From GCA-002722245 sp964230605 (GTDB lineage: Bacteria; Bacteroidota; Bacteroidia; Flavobacteriales_C; GCA-002722245), in NCBI GenBank assembly GCA_964230605.1, contig CAXRIN010000053.1, forward strand, positions 1 to 35,198: a DNA stretch of 35,198 nucleotides, given 5' to 3'. Below, in pieces: positions 24,269 through 33,261 of the stretch. Position 1 is the stretch's first letter. Each line of letters begins with the position of its first letter. The notes beneath the pieces were generated by a model. It worked only from the letters and a program-made list of their open reading frames with translations. It was not told the origin of the DNA and made no database searches. The position numbers were made by a program, and so were the translations under genes.

Positions 24269-26189
24269 TTTTTGCTTGAACTCTAAATTCTGATTTTTGA
24301 TTTCCTGATATTTCATCGTTTCCAGATCCAATAGACGTTTTGTTAATGTAATACAGGTTTGAATATTTAGCCCAAATTTGAATAGCCTTATTAATTTTGA
24401 TGGAATAATTGAAAAAGTATTTCAAACCATTCTCGTAGAGGGCTGGAATTGAAAAATGGTAAAGGATGTCATTTTCATAATGGTATATTCGGGAATCCCA
24501 GTTATCGGTATCAAAATAGGTTAATCTGACTCCTAATTTGCTTTTTTGAAAGGAATAGTTAAAGTCGATATAAGTTGCTATGCCCTTGTATAATTCATTA
24601 GGTGTTTTAATGGTATTGAGGTCAAGCCTGTAGATAAATCTAAGCTCACTATTAAGTAATGACTTGAGTTGTATGTAAAATCGGTTTTGTATTCTGTTTT
24701 CAAGAATATCAATTTTATTCAATGATTCATCTTTTTGCTTTAATTCATATTTGTAAAACAGTTTTAATCTGTTTGAATCATTAATTTGGTAATTAATAAA
24801 TCCAACGAACTCTTTTCCAAAAGAAGGTAGGTGAACTAAGTATTTAGGTGTTGGGGAATTGAAAAAATCCGCACTTAAATAATAGTCTGACTTTTCTTGA
24901 CTGCCTGAAAAACCAACAAAAAATCCTTTTTCATTTTGCACTCTAGATCCTTCAGAAAAAGTTTGTGCTCTGAAAGAATTATAATCGTCTGCAAAATACC
25001 TTGTGTTGATGAGTAATTGATGATTATCAAAGTTGTAGACAAAGTTATTTGTAAAAGCTAGATTAAAATATTGATCAAAGGCAGTTTCGCCTTTCAATAA
25101 AACTGATCCGTTGAAATAACGATAGCTTAAACTGTTATTCCAAAAATTATTAAAACTATAATTATGATTGTAATAATTATCTTCTGGTGCATAAACGATT
25201 GAGTTGTGAACTTTAACACTATTTATGCTGATTTGAAGTTGATTGAAATTGAGCGATTGAGATGTGCCAATTATTTGTGTAGAACCTTTTTGTCTTTTAT
25301 GTAATTCAGTGTAAGTATTAAACAAACCATCTGATTTAATGGACGTTATTTTGTTCTCCTCTAAATTACCGTGGATATCTTTAAAAGAACAGAAATAGGT
25401 TGATTTTAAACTTCTGAATTGAGTAATTATTCCAATACCGTTTTCAAAATTACTCTCATTCGTGCTTGAGTTAATTCGAAGGTCAGGGTGGATTTTGATA
25501 AAACTTTCAATTGGAGAGTTTTTTGAAGAAAATGTTTGGTTTGAATGAATTAATCCTTCACCTAAGTTAGCAGAAAAACTACCTATATTGATTTGCTTGA
25601 TTTTACCACGATATGATTTTTCAATCCCAAATTTAAAATATGATTGATTTAATTGTTCTCCTTTGTCTTTTTCCCATAATACAAAAGTTTTTAAATTCTG
25701 ATTGCCCCATTTAATTCTTGTTGTTTCGTGAGTTTTGTTCCCTAGGTATTTTCCTGAGTCTTGCCTTGTAAATCCTTTTTGGTTTTGAAGTATAAATGAA
25801 GATTTATGCATTATAAATCCTTTATAGACTGATTTTTTTGGTTCTATTTCAAATTTCACAAAAGGTTCAATCACATCACATAGTTCTTGATTAAAAAGAG
25901 GCAAGGTTTTTAATTCGAAGATGGATAGGATAGCGCCATTATATTTTATATGCTTTTGTATGGCAAAAAAGTGCCTTTGATTTAGGAGTGGGAATTTATT
26001 AATTTCTTCAATTGAAATTTGATTAATACTTAGGGGTGACTCAATAAAATCGTTAAGTATCATCATTTGATTTTCTAAATCAATTTCTTCGCTATTAAAT
26101 TGTTGTAAATATGCAATGGCGTTATCTATAGGGGATTGAGCGTTAATTCTTAAACTCAATAAACAAAGGAAAATTATTTTTTTCACCAT
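24258..26189 (-). CDS. Outer-membrane-type protein with N-terminal helix-hairpin-helix region
   Basis: A 643-residue exported protein. The signal peptide ends near residue 18 (RINAQ). Residues ~20-115 are helical and contain helix-hairpin-helix-like units (INKFPLLNQRHFFAIQKHI, then LKTLPLFNQELCDVIEPFVK). The remaining ~520 residues are aromatic beta strands typical of a large outer-membrane barrel, ending QAKINF. This combination of a ComEA-like HHH part and a barrel is seen in Bacteroidota, but its function is not known to me; DNA contact is only an analogy with ComEA. It overlaps the upstream gene by 7 bases, so the two are co-translated. High Asn, Lys and Ile content reflects the AT-rich DNA. 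Confidence 0.75.
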   Translation of the reverse strand: MVKKIIFLCLLSLRINAQSPIDNAIAYLQQFNSEEIDLENQMMILNDFIESPLSINQISIEEINKFPLLNQRHFFAIQKHIKYNGAILSIFELKTLPLFNQELCDVIEPFVKFEIEPKKSVYKGFIMHKSSFILQNQKGFTRQDSGKYLGNKTHETTRIKWGNQNLKTFVLWEKDKGEQLNQSYFKFGIEKSYRGKIKQINIGSFSANLGEGLIHSNQTFSSKNSPIESFIKIHPDLRINSSTNESNFENGIGIITQFRSLKSTYFCSFKDIHGNLEENKITSIKSDGLFNTYTELHKRQKGSTQIIGTSQSLNFNQLQISINSVKVHNSIVYAPEDNYYNHNYSFNNFWNNSLSYRYFNGSVLLKGETAFDQYFNLAFTNNFVYNFDNHQLLINTRYFADDYNSFRAQTFSEGSRVQNEKGFFVGFSGSQEKSDYYLSADFFNSPTPKYLVHLPSFGKEFVGFINYQINDSNRLKLFYKYELKQKDESLNKIDILENRIQNRFYIQLKSLLNSELRFIYRLDLNTIKTPNELYKGIATYIDFNYSFQKSKLGVRLTYFDTDNWDSRIYHYENDILYHFSIPALYENGLKYFFNYSIKINKAIQIWAKYSNLYYINKTSIGSGNDEISGNQKSEFRVQAKINF

Positions 26190-26923
26190 GAAAAAGACAG
26201 CCCGATTGAGTTTGAAGAACCAAGTTTTTGATGATAACCGTTAAGTATCATAATATGCCAATTATTCATTTTTATATAACTGAATAGTTGAATCGGGTTT
26301 TCCGAAGAACTGATGGCTAAACTTGAATTGATTCGGTCGTTAAGTTTTATATCAATTAACCCCTCAAAGGAATGTTTGTTTTCAAAAGATTCACTGAAAC
26401 CGAATAAACCAGTAATTATCTCATTGAACTTGTATTCCCATTGAGTGTTTATGTTTTCAGGTATGGCCTTAGGTATTGGCGTTAAGTTTTGAGTGTTAAA
26501 TGAACAGAATATTCTGTTTTTATTATTCAAATTGTATAATAAACCGCCATAAGGTTTTATAAAAGAGGGGGTGGAGCTTACTTCTATTTGTTGGATGAAG
26601 AAAAGTTCAGCACCTAAGCCTATATATAGTTTCGGTGTCAAGTTTTTAGTGTATGCAAAGGTAAATTTGTTTTCGGAAAAGTTAGCGTTGCCTTTTTGGG
26701 AAATGTTAAAAATGAAATAATTGTTTTTGTTATTTATTGTTGCGCTCAATAACTTATTATTCCATTCTTTAATAAAAAATTGATTTTCATATTTCAAAAT
26801 GAAAGTGTTTTTGTCATTGAGAACAACTGATGGATTATTAGTGTTCCAATGACTTGTGTATTGGTTTTGCGATTTTAAATCAAATGATTTTAATAGTATT
26901 ATCAAGGATAAAAACCTAATCAT
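26183..26923 (-). CDS. Predicted outer membrane protein paired with the HHH-barrel gene
   Basis: A 246-residue protein with a short signal peptide (ends about LKSQNQ, residue 18-20). Beta-strand-like repeats follow, with PorP-like hints: NTNNPSVVLNDKN near the start, LYIGLGAELFF in the middle, and an aromatic end (SIGLSFSW) typical of a barrel. It may be a distant PorP/SprF relative, but the similarity is weak. The start of the downstream HHH-barrel gene lies inside its 3' end, suggesting a fixed two-gene unit. ATG at 26923 is the only sensible start. Confidence 0.65.
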   Translation of the reverse strand: MIRFLSLIILLKSFDLKSQNQYTSHWNTNNPSVVLNDKNTFILKYENQFFIKEWNNKLLSATINNKNNYFIFNISQKGNANFSENKFTFAYTKNLTPKLYIGLGAELFFIQQIEVSSTPSFIKPYGGLLYNLNNKNRIFCSFNTQNLTPIPKAIPENINTQWEYKFNEIITGLFGFSESFENKHSFEGLIDIKLNDRINSSLAISSSENPIQLFSYIKMNNWHIMILNGYHQKLGSSNSIGLSFSW

Positions 26924-26991
26924 TTTATTAAAATAAAAAAAGCGATTATTTGATAAGTTATTTTCACCTTTTATCTCGGCAACTGACTTTA

Positions 26992-26999
26992 TATATTTG
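26992..26999 (+). promoter_or_regulatory. Candidate -7 element TATATTTG for the PKD-like lipoprotein gene
   Basis: TATATTTGC matches TAnnTTTG. Transcription would begin near 27004-27006, which leaves ATG 27010 nearly without a leader and ATG 27025 with a leader of about 20 bases. It makes the longer start at 26950 impossible on this transcript. Confidence 0.4.
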
Positions 27000-27009
27000 C
27001 GTCAAGGTT

Positions 27010-27594
27010 ATGATTTTGAAAAATATGATTTTAAAATATTCTCGTATTCTTTTGGTTTTCCTTGCATTTGGATGTGAGCCTTTAGATGATTGTTCTGTGA
27101 ACTCAATTGAAACAAGTGTTCAAGGAAAAAAAGTATCTGTTAATATTTCTGCTACTTCTAGTGGTGAGTTAGTTCAGTATAATTGGCATTTTAGCGACGG
27201 TTTTTCAAAAGCAACTACTACTCCTTTTGTTGAACATACTTTGTCTCAAAATGGAAGTTATATTGTTCAAGTAGAAGTTGAGCAGAGTTATGGTGATTAT
27301 TGTTATTATGAATCTGGGTTTGTGATTAATGATGAATCACTTGTTGAAGATACTTGTGGTATTGAAATCACAGAGTTTATTCACACGGGAAATTACATTC
27401 AAGCTAAGGTGGAAATTGAAGGTGTTAAAACAGGTGCTCAATATACTTGGGAATCTGGAGATGGTTTTCAAGAGGTTTCAAATACTTCTGATTTTGTATA
27501 TCAATATGTCCAGGCTGGATATTATGAGTTTATGGTCACTTATACAAAAGGTGCTTGTAAAGATTCCTTAAAGAAGGAGGTGTTTATTCCATGA
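27010..27594 (+). CDS. Lipoprotein with two PKD-like repeats
   Basis: A 194-residue lipoprotein. The signal has a hydrophobic core (ILLVFLAFGC) with the lipid cysteine at residue 22. Two PKD-like beta-sandwich units follow: the first carries YNWHFSDGFSKATTTPFVEH and SYIVQVEVE, the second YTWESGDGFQEV and YYEFMVTY. Cysteines flank the second unit. PKD-like domains often serve as surface adhesion or spacer modules. A longer ATG at 26950 is rejected because it would precede the promoter element and bury the signal peptide. ATG at 27025 is equally plausible. The 3' end faces ispF with one base between. Confidence 0.72.
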   Translation: MILKNMILKYSRILLVFLAFGCEPLDDCSVNSIETSVQGKKVSVNISATSSGELVQYNWHFSDGFSKATTTPFVEHTLSQNGSYIVQVEVEQSYGDYCYYESGFVINDESLVEDTCGIEITEFIHTGNYIQAKVEIEGVKTGAQYTWESGDGFQEVSNTSDFVYQYVQAGYYEFMVTYTKGACKDSLKKEVFIP

Positions 27595-27595
27595 T

Positions 27596-28072
27596 TTAAG
27601 AGTTGATTAAACAAACAGCGTGAGCATTAACACCTTTTTCTTCACCTACATAACCAAGTTTTTCAGTTGTTGTAGCTTTAACTGAAACCAAGTCAACATC
27701 AATTCCCATAACTTCAGCCAATTTTTCTCTTATAGCTAAAATATGAGGTTTGATTTTGGGTAATTGCAAGCTAACTGTGGCGTCTATATTACCAATAGTG
27801 TATCCTTTTTCAGTAATTAGTCTTACAACTTCTTTTAGTAATATTTTAGAATCGATTCCTTTATATTCATCTGAAGTGTCAGGGAAGTGGTATCCAATAT
27901 CACCTAAAGCTGCTGCTCCAAGTAAAGCGTCGCAAATCGCGTGAATTAATACATCTGCATCAGAGTGTCCAACAGCACCTTTATAGTGGTCTAACAAAAT
28001 GCCTCCTAACCAAAACTCTTCACCTTCAGCTAATTGGTGAACATCAAAACCAAATCCTACTCTAAATGCCAT
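27596..28072 (-). CDS. ispF: 2-C-methyl-D-erythritol 2,4-cyclodiphosphate synthase
   Basis: A 158-residue IspF, a homotrimeric zinc enzyme of the MEP isoprenoid pathway. Metal ligands are D10 and H12 (GFDVHQL) and H44 (VLIHAICDALLGA). HSDAD at 36-40, GDIGYHFPDTSDEYKG at 57-72 and the C-terminal VKATTTEKLGYVG complete the active site. Length is standard. It lies 2 bases after porV, as the last gene of the ABC-porU-porV-ispF run; this places a metabolic gene under the same transcription as the secretion genes. Confidence 0.97.
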   Translation of the reverse strand: MAFRVGFGFDVHQLAEGEEFWLGGILLDHYKGAVGHSDADVLIHAICDALLGAAALGDIGYHFPDTSDEYKGIDSKILLKEVVRLITEKGYTIGNIDATVSLQLPKIKPHILAIREKLAEVMGIDVDLVSVKATTTEKLGYVGEEKGVNAHAVCLINS

Positions 28073-28074
28073 GA

Positions 28075-29283
28075 TTAATCTTCTTCTTTTTCTTTAACAG
28101 TTTTGATATCAGCGAAATCAAAACTCATTGTAAATCTTAAGGTGTTTTCAAGTGGGTTTCTTTGAGTTAGAGGCCACAAGTATGAAAAATCAAGATTAAA
28201 AATATTGTACTTTAATCCAATTCCTACAGTTAAGTGATTACGGTTTCCTTTGTTAGGATTTTCGTAAAAATATCCACCTCTGATTGCAAATTGTTTGTCG
28301 TACCAGTACTCTGTTCCAAAGGCAAAGTTTATTTCATTGAATTCTTCTTTCATTCCGCCTGGAGCATCGTAAAATGATTGTATAATTCCTTGGGCTGTAG
28401 AAACATTAGGATCTTCTCCTGCTAAAACAATTCTATTTCCATTAGCATCTTCCTCATCAGAATAAACAGGAGGGGTAGGGACAAGCAGTTTATTAACGTC
28501 CAAGTAAAATCCAATTTCATTGAATTCATCAATTTCAAGATTAAGTCCAGTACCTAATTTAAGATTCATTGGAATAAAATCTCTTTCGGCTGATTCACTG
28601 TATGAAATTTTGTTTCCTATATTTTGGATGTTAAATCCAAAAGTGTAGTCTCCTGCATATTCACCAATTTTTACTGGTTTATCATAAAAACCATTGATGT
28701 CAACAGCTACCGCATTACCTGGTTTTGATGCAGTACCTCCAATTGATGAACCTGCTGTTAGGTTACTGTAGATATATCGAAGAGCAAAACCTCCTGAAAA
28801 TCTTTCATTGAATTTATAACCTACACCAGCTAAATCGAGCGCTAACTCATTAGGGTTAACAATTTGAATTAGTGAGGCATTTTCATCTCTAAAAGGAATT
28901 TCTCCAAGTGAGAAATATCTTAATCCATGACTTAAACTTAATCTTTCATTTGGCTTCCAAGTATATCCTGCCTGAGCCATGTAAATGTCATTAACTAAAC
29001 TTCTTAACCAAGGAATGTATGAAATTGTAAGAGATTGTTCTTGCTCTAAAAATGCTGATTTAGCAGTGTTCCAATAAGCCGAGTTAGCATCAGGTTTAGT
29101 GGCTGCTCCAACGTCACCCATTGCTCCAGCTCTTGAGTCGGGCCCTATCATTAAGAAAGGAACTGCAGTTGTAATAGTATTTAAGAAGTTTTGATATTGT
29201 GGATCATCTTGCGCTTTACTCTTTGATGGAATCAAAAAAACAATAGCGCTAAAAACTAAGATGAGTTGTTTCATTAATTTCAT
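28075..29283 (-). CDS. porV: Type IX secretion outer membrane protein PorV (LptO)
   Basis: A 402-residue outer-membrane barrel of the FadL-like PorV family. It has a signal peptide (ends SKAQ, about residue 25) and then the characteristic segment PFLMIGPDSRAGAMGDVGAA, followed by YWNTAKSAFLEQEQSLTISY. PorV shuttles CTD-carrying substrates from the T9SS translocon to the PorU sortase complex on the cell surface. It lies 34 bases downstream of porU, the usual pairing. A perfect TATATTTG element 6 bases before the ATG suggests an additional, almost leaderless promoter. The chain ends in a short acidic tail after the last strand (DIKTVKEKEED). Confidence 0.95.
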   Translation of the reverse strand: MKLMKQLILVFSAIVFLIPSKSKAQDDPQYQNFLNTITTAVPFLMIGPDSRAGAMGDVGAATKPDANSAYWNTAKSAFLEQEQSLTISYIPWLRSLVNDIYMAQAGYTWKPNERLSLSHGLRYFSLGEIPFRDENASLIQIVNPNELALDLAGVGYKFNERFSGGFALRYIYSNLTAGSSIGGTASKPGNAVAVDINGFYDKPVKIGEYAGDYTFGFNIQNIGNKISYSESAERDFIPMNLKLGTGLNLEIDEFNEIGFYLDVNKLLVPTPPVYSDEEDANGNRIVLAGEDPNVSTAQGIIQSFYDAPGGMKEEFNEINFAFGTEYWYDKQFAIRGGYFYENPNKGNRNHLTVGIGLKYNIFNLDFSYLWPLTQRNPLENTLRFTMSFDFADIKTVKEKEED

Positions 29284-29289
29284 AGTTTA

Positions 29290-29297
29290 CAAATATA
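29290..29297 (-). promoter_or_regulatory. Candidate -7 element TATATTTG before porV
   Basis: On the minus strand TATATTTG matches TAnnTTTG and ends 6 bases before the porV ATG. It would give porV and ispF a promoter independent of porU, with a transcript starting within a base or two of the start codon. There is no clear -33 element. Confidence 0.4.
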
Positions 29298-29317
29298 ACT
29301 GATTAACGGAAAACACC

Positions 29318-32300
29318 TTAACGTAGTATAACCAATTTTTCAATTTTTCGTGCTGTTTCGCCTGCAGATGACTTTACTTCAATTTGGTAAACATACACAC
29401 CACGTCCTATTTTGTCACCAAAATCATCTAGGCCATCCCAATCAATTGGTTTTGATTTATTGTTTCCCATTGAGTTGATATTCGTTTCAATGGTTTTGAT
29501 GACTTTTCCAGAGATTGTAAATATTTTAATCATTACATCAAGATCTTCATTCATTTGATTGTGCTCAAATAAGAAAGTAGTATTTGTTGTAAAAGGGTTT
29601 GGGTAATTGTAAACATGATTAATAGCTAGCTTTGCATTATTGGCAACAATAAATTCCGTGTAAGCTTTTCCTGAATTATTGTTTACGTCCCATGCTTTAA
29701 GCGATAATGTATGAGTACCGTCACTTAGTTCGTTAAGAAGGTAGAGTATTTTACCACTCTTGTAATCGTTAAGCGTTGCTGAATAATAATCATTAAGGAT
29801 GATGGAATTTGAGTAGTCTTCATCAAGAACAGCTGTTATATCATGACCCAAACTATTTCCAGAGGTATTTATCCCGTTATCATCACTTATTAATGCATAG
29901 ATAGTAGGGGATTCATCGGTTAACCCTCCAAAAATAAAATTGGTGTCATTCATAAAAAGTTCAATAACCGGATCTTCATTATCGTTAAGGGCTGCGTTTG
30001 AACTTCCTCCAACAACTAATTGCTCTGTATAACCTTTGCCATCAACAGTATCGTTTGCGAAGTAATAACTTATTCTACCATTCCCAAAAGAGTAATTAAT
30101 ATCTTTTGTGACAATAAATTCAAAAGAAAATTTTCCATTTTCAACAGTAGCAATTCCTTGATAGATAATGCTATGTCTATGGTCGTATGTTAATGTGTTA
30201 GAAGTTTTATTATTATCAAGAGTTGTTATTGATTCAAGTTTGTCATAAACAATAGGGTAGATAAAACCATTAATGTTGGCTTGTTGGCCATTGTATTTAA
30301 TTTCCCCTTCAACTTTTACTTTGGTTAGTGCTTTTAGCGTGTCAATACCAGGTAAGGTTATGTCGTTAATTTGAGTAGTTACAACATCATATTTAGGATA
30401 GCTCATCTTTAAAGCTGGATCTCCAAGTAAGGCGAATTTTCTGTTGTTAGAATTTATTCCTAAAGGGGAATTAATTTTTGCTTGCATCATGGCGTCACCT
30501 AAAGTAGGGAAGTTTCCATTTTGCTTTGAAAGAGCAGCCTCGAAAAAGTTTTCACTGAAGCCAGTATTATTATCGCCACCTCTATAAACTAAGCGAGTTG
30601 TAGTGATCATTGCAATTGCACCACCATTTGGATTAAGTATTACATATTCTCCTCCAGAAACTCGATCTGGATTATCAAATCTAGAAAATTCACATGTCGC
30701 CGTAACGAAAACAGGAAGAGCATCAATGTTTGTCCATGAATTTATATCTGATACAGTTAATATTTTTTCATCAGCCCATCCTCCTTCGCCTCCGTGCCCG
30801 GTGTAATTAACGAAGAAAACTCCTTCATTCATTGCTTCCCTAATTTCTCTGTTAACATCTGGATATCTACCTCCTCCAGCAGTAGATTGTTTATTATATG
30901 AATCAAGATATACTTTACTTATATTGAATGAACTGTCTACATCAAGTATGGCGTCAATGACACTTTCAGCATCATAGGCGTGAATATTTGTGTAACCATC
31001 AGACAATGAGCCGTCATCGGCAACAAAAAGCATTTTGTTTTTCCAGTCTTCAAAAGTAGACTTTAAATCCGATCCTGTTTGTCCATCGTAAGATTTCATT
31101 AATTGACTGTTCACATAATGTTTCACTTTTGCAACAAAAGCTTCAGCATCCGTTGAGTTTCTAGCAGGAAATCTTCCGATCGCAATATCAACTTGAGAGC
31201 TACTACTGTAAATTCCATTAGCATCATCTAGCATGGCGAAATAGTCATCCGAAACGAAGCTTGCAGTGGGCGAAATGGAGTTGTTGGATTGAAAACTTGG
31301 TATGTGCTCAGATGAAGAAGATATCCTGTTTTTTGGATCGTAACTAGCGTCTCCAAAAAGCATTAGGTATTTTATTCTGCTATCTTCAGAAGAGGCATTT
31401 TCATATAAATAGCGCATGAAATTTCTTATTGCTGCGATGTCTGCATGACCATTGGAAAACTCATTGTAAACCATTTGAAGTGTTACAACTTGTGTTGAGA
31501 GGTTTGATTTTTCTTTATGAAATTGAGCTAATTCAATTGCTTGATTTAAATATTGAGGTAGGGTGATAATTATATAATCTTTGTCTGTTAAGCTCATTAG
31601 GTTTTGGTTTTGAGCTTTTCCAGCATAAAAAGGTGTTTTAAAACCAGATGATTTAAAGGCAACAAAAGATCTTATCGAGTCTGTTTTTACCTTAAAAGAG
31701 GTTTGGTTACTTGAAAAATCTGCGTCGATTTCAAATGTTTCGTAAGGGCTTGTAATATCCCAAATTCGTGTTTCACTTGTAGTTCCTTTGATAATAAAAG
31801 TTGAAACGTTTCCAGATCCTACAGATAAAGGTTGACTAAAAATTAATGGAGATTCGTTAAATGTTAAGTCACAATCAGTTTTCACCTCTATATAATCTAG
31901 CCATGCAACAGCACCTGAGGTAGGGTAGTTGTAGGTAATTTCTAAATTGCTAGAGGTACCAGTTATGTCGTAGCTCTTTTCAACAGTTTCTTCAACAACA
32001 TAATTTTCTGTGTAGTATGAGGAAATTGGAGGGATATTTTCAGTTTGATGTATTATAGAATTGTTGTGTTTGAAAATAAAAGAGTTACTATTTCTTTCTG
32101 TGGATCTAGTTGCGAGTTTTGCCTTTAGATGAACCTTTTCTCCAGTGGTTTTATTTGGAAAGTTGAAATAAAATGATTTTTTCAGCCCAGCGGCAATATC
32201 AAAATAATCACCATACCAATTTCTACCTGTTTGAATAAGGTTAGTGTTTTCCAATTCATGGAATTGATGATTTTCGTATGTTGTATATGATTGATTTGCA

Positions 32301-33178
32301 GCTTCTCTAGTTTGGGGTTGATTAGAGATTCTTTTTCCATTTTCAGTTCCAAAATTTATCCAATAGAAAATGGTGTCGGTATAAAGGTGTTTTTCGTGGT
32401 AGAAATATTTATTTGAGTGATTCCATTCCCAAACATCAGCTCCTTTTGCAAAAAAGAGAAAGTAATCATTGCTCCCAAATTCGCCATCACTTTCCCCTTC
32501 GAAATATATAGGTATTTCAGGCATTGTTTTAGGAGTGTTAGAAATGATTGATTCACTTAACATTCCTTCTGAATAACCAAAAACTCTGATGTTTCTTGGG
32601 TCTACATCAGATGTTGAAATACCATTGTTCGAAAAGAATGATTTAGAAATTTTTTGGATACCAGTTGAGGTAACACCAATTTTATACCAATCTCCAGAGG
32701 CCATTGGTGAATTTGTAGATGAACGGAAACTTAAGCTTTTGTTTTGTTTTTTGTTGATTGCTTCGTAGTTGAATTCATAATTGAAACTTTTTAATTTCTG
32801 ACTCTCACCTGAGATATCTTTTTTTATTGTAGGTATTAGGAACTCTAGCGTTGATTGATTACCAGAATGTTTAATATTTGTTATTATTTCATTTTTTTCT
32901 GAAATGTCACCTGTATATGAAACTGGTAAATAATTTGAATTTGAAATTTCAATATTGACATTAGTAACATAACCCTTTACCGTTTCATGAATAACATAAT
33001 GTGGTACAGAGTTAGGAGTAGGGTAGAAAGCCTTTTTAAAATAAGGTCTTATTACGGGTTTTAGTTCCTCATTCAGTTCTGTAAAGTCTTTTCTCCAATC
33101 AATTACAACCTCTTTTGATTGAGCAAAAACTACAGCTGAAATAACTATGGATAATATGGTAGTTAAAATGTTTTTCAT
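29318..33178 (-). CDS. porU: Type IX secretion system sortase PorU
   Basis: A 1286-residue member of the gingipain-like C25 cysteine peptidase family. PorU removes the C-terminal signal of T9SS cargo and attaches the cargo to the surface. A signal peptide ends at VVFAQ (about residue 20). Beta-rich domains cover ~25-520. The C25 domain lies at ~535-905, with the catalytic H795 in NYTGHGGEGG and C829 in ATCEFSRFDNP, the expected 34 residues apart. The C-terminus has its own T9SS-type sorting domain (NYPNPFTTNT, then GRGVYVYQIEV). Length is typical. It lies 83 bases after the ABC transporter gene and 34 bases before porV. A TAGATTTG element at 33208-33215 and a small hairpin AGGCA/TGCCT (33187-33205) lie in its leader. 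Confidence 0.96.
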   Translation of the reverse strand: MKNILTTILSIVISAVVFAQSKEVVIDWRKDFTELNEELKPVIRPYFKKAFYPTPNSVPHYVIHETVKGYVTNVNIEISNSNYLPVSYTGDISEKNEIITNIKHSGNQSTLEFLIPTIKKDISGESQKLKSFNYEFNYEAINKKQNKSLSFRSSTNSPMASGDWYKIGVTSTGIQKISKSFFSNNGISTSDVDPRNIRVFGYSEGMLSESIISNTPKTMPEIPIYFEGESDGEFGSNDYFLFFAKGADVWEWNHSNKYFYHEKHLYTDTIFYWINFGTENGKRISNQPQTREAANQSYTTYENHQFHELENTNLIQTGRNWYGDYFDIAAGLKKSFYFNFPNKTTGEKVHLKAKLATRSTERNSNSFIFKHNNSIIHQTENIPPISSYYTENYVVEETVEKSYDITGTSSNLEITYNYPTSGAVAWLDYIEVKTDCDLTFNESPLIFSQPLSVGSGNVSTFIIKGTTSETRIWDITSPYETFEIDADFSSNQTSFKVKTDSIRSFVAFKSSGFKTPFYAGKAQNQNLMSLTDKDYIIITLPQYLNQAIELAQFHKEKSNLSTQVVTLQMVYNEFSNGHADIAAIRNFMRYLYENASSEDSRIKYLMLFGDASYDPKNRISSSSEHIPSFQSNNSISPTASFVSDDYFAMLDDANGIYSSSSQVDIAIGRFPARNSTDAEAFVAKVKHYVNSQLMKSYDGQTGSDLKSTFEDWKNKMLFVADDGSLSDGYTNIHAYDAESVIDAILDVDSSFNISKVYLDSYNKQSTAGGGRYPDVNREIREAMNEGVFFVNYTGHGGEGGWADEKILTVSDINSWTNIDALPVFVTATCEFSRFDNPDRVSGGEYVILNPNGGAIAMITTTRLVYRGGDNNTGFSENFFEAALSKQNGNFPTLGDAMMQAKINSPLGINSNNRKFALLGDPALKMSYPKYDVVTTQINDITLPGIDTLKALTKVKVEGEIKYNGQQANINGFIYPIVYDKLESITTLDNNKTSNTLTYDHRHSIIYQGIATVENGKFSFEFIVTKDINYSFGNGRISYYFANDTVDGKGYTEQLVVGGSSNAALNDNEDPVIELFMNDTNFIFGGLTDESPTIYALISDDNGINTSGNSLGHDITAVLDEDYSNSIILNDYYSATLNDYKSGKILYLLNELSDGTHTLSLKAWDVNNNSGKAYTEFIVANNAKLAINHVYNYPNPFTTNTTFLFEHNQMNEDLDVMIKIFTISGKVIKTIETNINSMGNNKSKPIDWDGLDDFGDKIGRGVYVYQIEVKSSAGETARKIEKLVILR

Positions 33179-33207
33179 TGTCCTCAGGCATGTAAACGCT
33201 GCCTTTT

Positions 33208-33215
33208 CAAATCTA
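33208..33215 (-). promoter_or_regulatory. Candidate -7 element TAGATTTG for porU
   Basis: On the minus strand TAGATTTG matches TAnnTTTG, with a TTTC about 17 bases upstream as a possible -33 element. Transcription would start near 33203, giving a leader of about 25 bases that includes part of the AGGCA...TGCCT inverted repeat just before the ribosome site region GAGGA. Confidence 0.4.
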
Positions 33216-33261
33216 TTGTTTTGAATTAATATGAAATGTCCCCGCGTTACTAAAACGACGT

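Noticed and set aside
26950..27009. Longer N-terminus of the PKD-like lipoprotein
   Set aside because: It would put about 20 unrelated residues before the lipoprotein signal and start upstream of the TATATTTG promoter element.
33234..33261. Palindromic AAACGACGTTT region after the ABC exporter gene as a terminator
   Set aside because: The stem is short, has no U-tract in the direction of transcription, and a promoter for porU follows closely; the evidence is too weak.
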